NCBI RefSeq assembly: GCF_014649535.1
Contig: NZ_BMTF01000038.1
Span: 1 to 38,846, forward strand
Length of the DNA stretch: 38,846 bases
Source of the DNA: Streptomyces gelaticus
GTDB taxonomy: Bacteria > Actinomycetota > Actinomycetes > Streptomycetales > Streptomycetaceae
Reading direction: 5' to 3'
This document shows positions 38,097 to 38,846 of the stretch, piece after piece. The position numbers and the translations under genes were made by a program. Under the pieces are notes generated by a model, which was not told the origin of the DNA, made no database searches, and saw only the letters and a list, made by a program, of their open reading frames with translations. Numbering within the stretch: position 1 is the stretch's first letter; the number at the start of each line of letters is the position of its first letter.

Positions 38097-38741
38097 TCAG
38101 GCGAGCAATTCCCGGAGTTGGCTCATGTCGGAGAAATGCCCGATCACCCCGGCGAGCCGGTCCGCCGGCATCATCGACGTAAACCCGTACACATCCATCC
38201 CCGCGGCCCTGGCCGCCTCCACTCCGAGCGGGCTGTCCTCGATGACGACGCACCGCTCGGGAGCAACGCCCATCCGCTCGGCGGCGAGCAGGAACAGATC
38301 GGGCGCCGGCTTTCCGTGCCCCACGTCCTCCGCGCTGAAGATCCACTCCTCCTCGAACCACTGGTCCAGCCCAGTCTTGCGATGCCCCACCCGGATCCGC
38401 TCGTGGCTGCTGGAAGAGGCCACACAGTACGGAACCCCTTCGGCGACAAGCTTCCCCAGTACGTCCTCGACCCCGGCCACCGGTTCCAGCTCCTGCTCGA
38501 ACCCGGCGAAGATCCGTGAGTGCAGCGTCGCGTCGAAGTCCGACGGCAGTTTCTCCCCGGTCCTTTCCTCGACGAGATCGTGCACCCGGTGCACTGCGGC
38601 CCCCATGTAGTCGCGAAGACTCTCCTGGTACGAGGTGGGATGGCCGAGCTCCGTGAGGTACTCGGCCAGGATGGTGTTGGAGATCGGCTCGCTGTCCACG
38701 AGCACACCGTCGTTGTCGAAGATGACCAGTTCGTAGCGCAT
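38097..38741 (-). CDS. HAD-family phosphatase (beta-phosphoglucomutase-like)
   Basis: 214 residues, normal for this group. Motif I is FDNDGVLVDSEP (Asp nucleophile; the usual FDxDG with a small cap inserted after it), motif II ASSSSHERI, motif III lysine in GHGKPAPDLFLLAAERMG, and motif IV VIEDSPLGVEAARAAGM. These are the marks of the GPH/beta-phosphoglucomutase group, which acts on small sugar phosphates. ATG 38741 without a ribosome-binding site; TAGGCT lies 6 bases before it. First gene after the rRNA operon terminator and followed 42 bases on by the MFS gene. Confidence 0.92.
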   Translation of the reverse strand: MRYELVIFDNDGVLVDSEPISNTILAEYLTELGHPTSYQESLRDYMGAAVHRVHDLVEERTGEKLPSDFDATLHSRIFAGFEQELEPVAGVEDVLGKLVAEGVPYCVASSSSHERIRVGHRKTGLDQWFEEEWIFSAEDVGHGKPAPDLFLLAAERMGVAPERCVVIEDSPLGVEAARAAGMDVYGFTSMMPADRLAGVIGHFSDMSQLRELLA

Positions 38742-38770
38742 GGTTCGAGCCTAGACGCTCGGAACGCAGA

Positions 38771-38801
38771 AAAGCCCCGTGCCACAAGGGCACGGGGCTT
38801 T
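38771..38801 (-). terminator. rRNA operon terminator
   Basis: AAAGCCCCGTGCC (38771-38783) and GGCACGGGGCTTT (38789-38801) form a 13-bp stem with a 5-base loop, just 9 bases after the 5S end and followed by TCTGC on the minus strand. Confidence 0.95.
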
Positions 38802-38809
38802 CCCGTAAA

Positions 38810-38846
38810 AGGAGTTCGGCGGCGTCCTACTCTCCCACAGGGTCCC
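38810..38846 (-). rRNA. 5S ribosomal RNA, 3' end (rest outside window)
   Basis: The minus strand reads GGGACCCTGTGGGAGAGTAG, then GACGCCGCCGAACTCC, the conserved 3' part of actinobacterial 5S rRNA. It is the last gene of an rRNA operon read towards the left; the rest lies beyond the right edge. The exact 3' end may differ by one base. Confidence 0.95.

Noticed and set aside
1..38846. CRISPR arrays or insertion sequences
   Set aside because: No regularly spaced repeats and no transposase-like frame were found.

Overview
The window looks like a chromosomal segment of a Streptomyces species or a close relative. Third codon positions are overwhelmingly G/C, GTG starts and 4-base gene overlaps are common, and the genes include actinomycete developmental and redox regulators (bldN, rsbN, a bdtA-like regulator, rex), a class I lysyl-tRNA synthetase and a DUF397 partner. 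No sequence search was run; names rest on recognised motifs, lengths and gene order.

Layout, left to right. (1) 1-4.6 kb: the end of a proline/glutamine-rich protein, then the divergent pair lysS and argS. (2) 4.6-11.8 kb: an accessory block. It holds a membrane-anchored helix-turn-helix regulator facing a very small membrane peptide and a DUF4232 lipoprotein; the remnant of a LysE-type exporter; a HEAT-repeat protein with an unassigned N-terminal domain; an HTH/DUF5753 + DUF397 pair whose first gene ends in a TTA (bldA) codon; a free-standing maltokinase-cap protein; a DUF4253 protein; and small hypotheticals. (3) 12.0-13.9 kb: a bifunctional penicillin-binding protein whose KTG box reads GTG. 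(4) 14.0-21.4 kb: a sugar operon on the minus strand, with a class V PLP enzyme, a sugar-binding lipoprotein, two permeases, a GH36 alpha-galactosidase-like enzyme and a LacI repressor. A LacI-type operator overlaps the promoter -10 region. (5) 21.6-27.7 kb: haem synthesis, with rex-hemA-hemC-hemD overlapping by 4 bases at every junction, a Rex operator upstream, and hemB behind a terminator. (6) 27.9-34.7 kb: a glutaredoxin, a HAD phosphatase, the sporulation sigma factor bldN and its anti-sigma factor rsbN, then the minus-strand run bdtA-like regulator, 32-residue ribosomal protein bS22, SDR epimerase and acyltransferase. (7) 34.8-38.7 kb: a phosphatase-like protein, AcuC, an MFS transporter and a HAD phosphatase. 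(8) The right edge is the 3' end of a 5S rRNA gene with its terminator, so an rRNA operon reads in from the right.

Blocks 5 and 6 match an old actinobacterial gene order: in Mycobacterium tuberculosis the region Rv0500A-Rv0512 carries the HTH protein, bS22, the epimerase, the acyltransferase, a SerB-like HAD, a glutaredoxin-like protein and hemA/C/D/B. The developmental genes bldN/rsbN sit inside that block here. The accessory block and the sugar operon are the parts most likely to differ between strains.

The most interesting leads are the bldA-type TTA codon overlapping the DUF397 start, the class V PLP enzyme built into a GH36/ABC sugar operon with a readable operator, the altered KTG box of the penicillin-binding protein, the 32-residue membrane peptide beside the membrane-bound regulator, a triple TTACGC repeat before the phosphatase gene, and a group of genes that appear to be leaderless.
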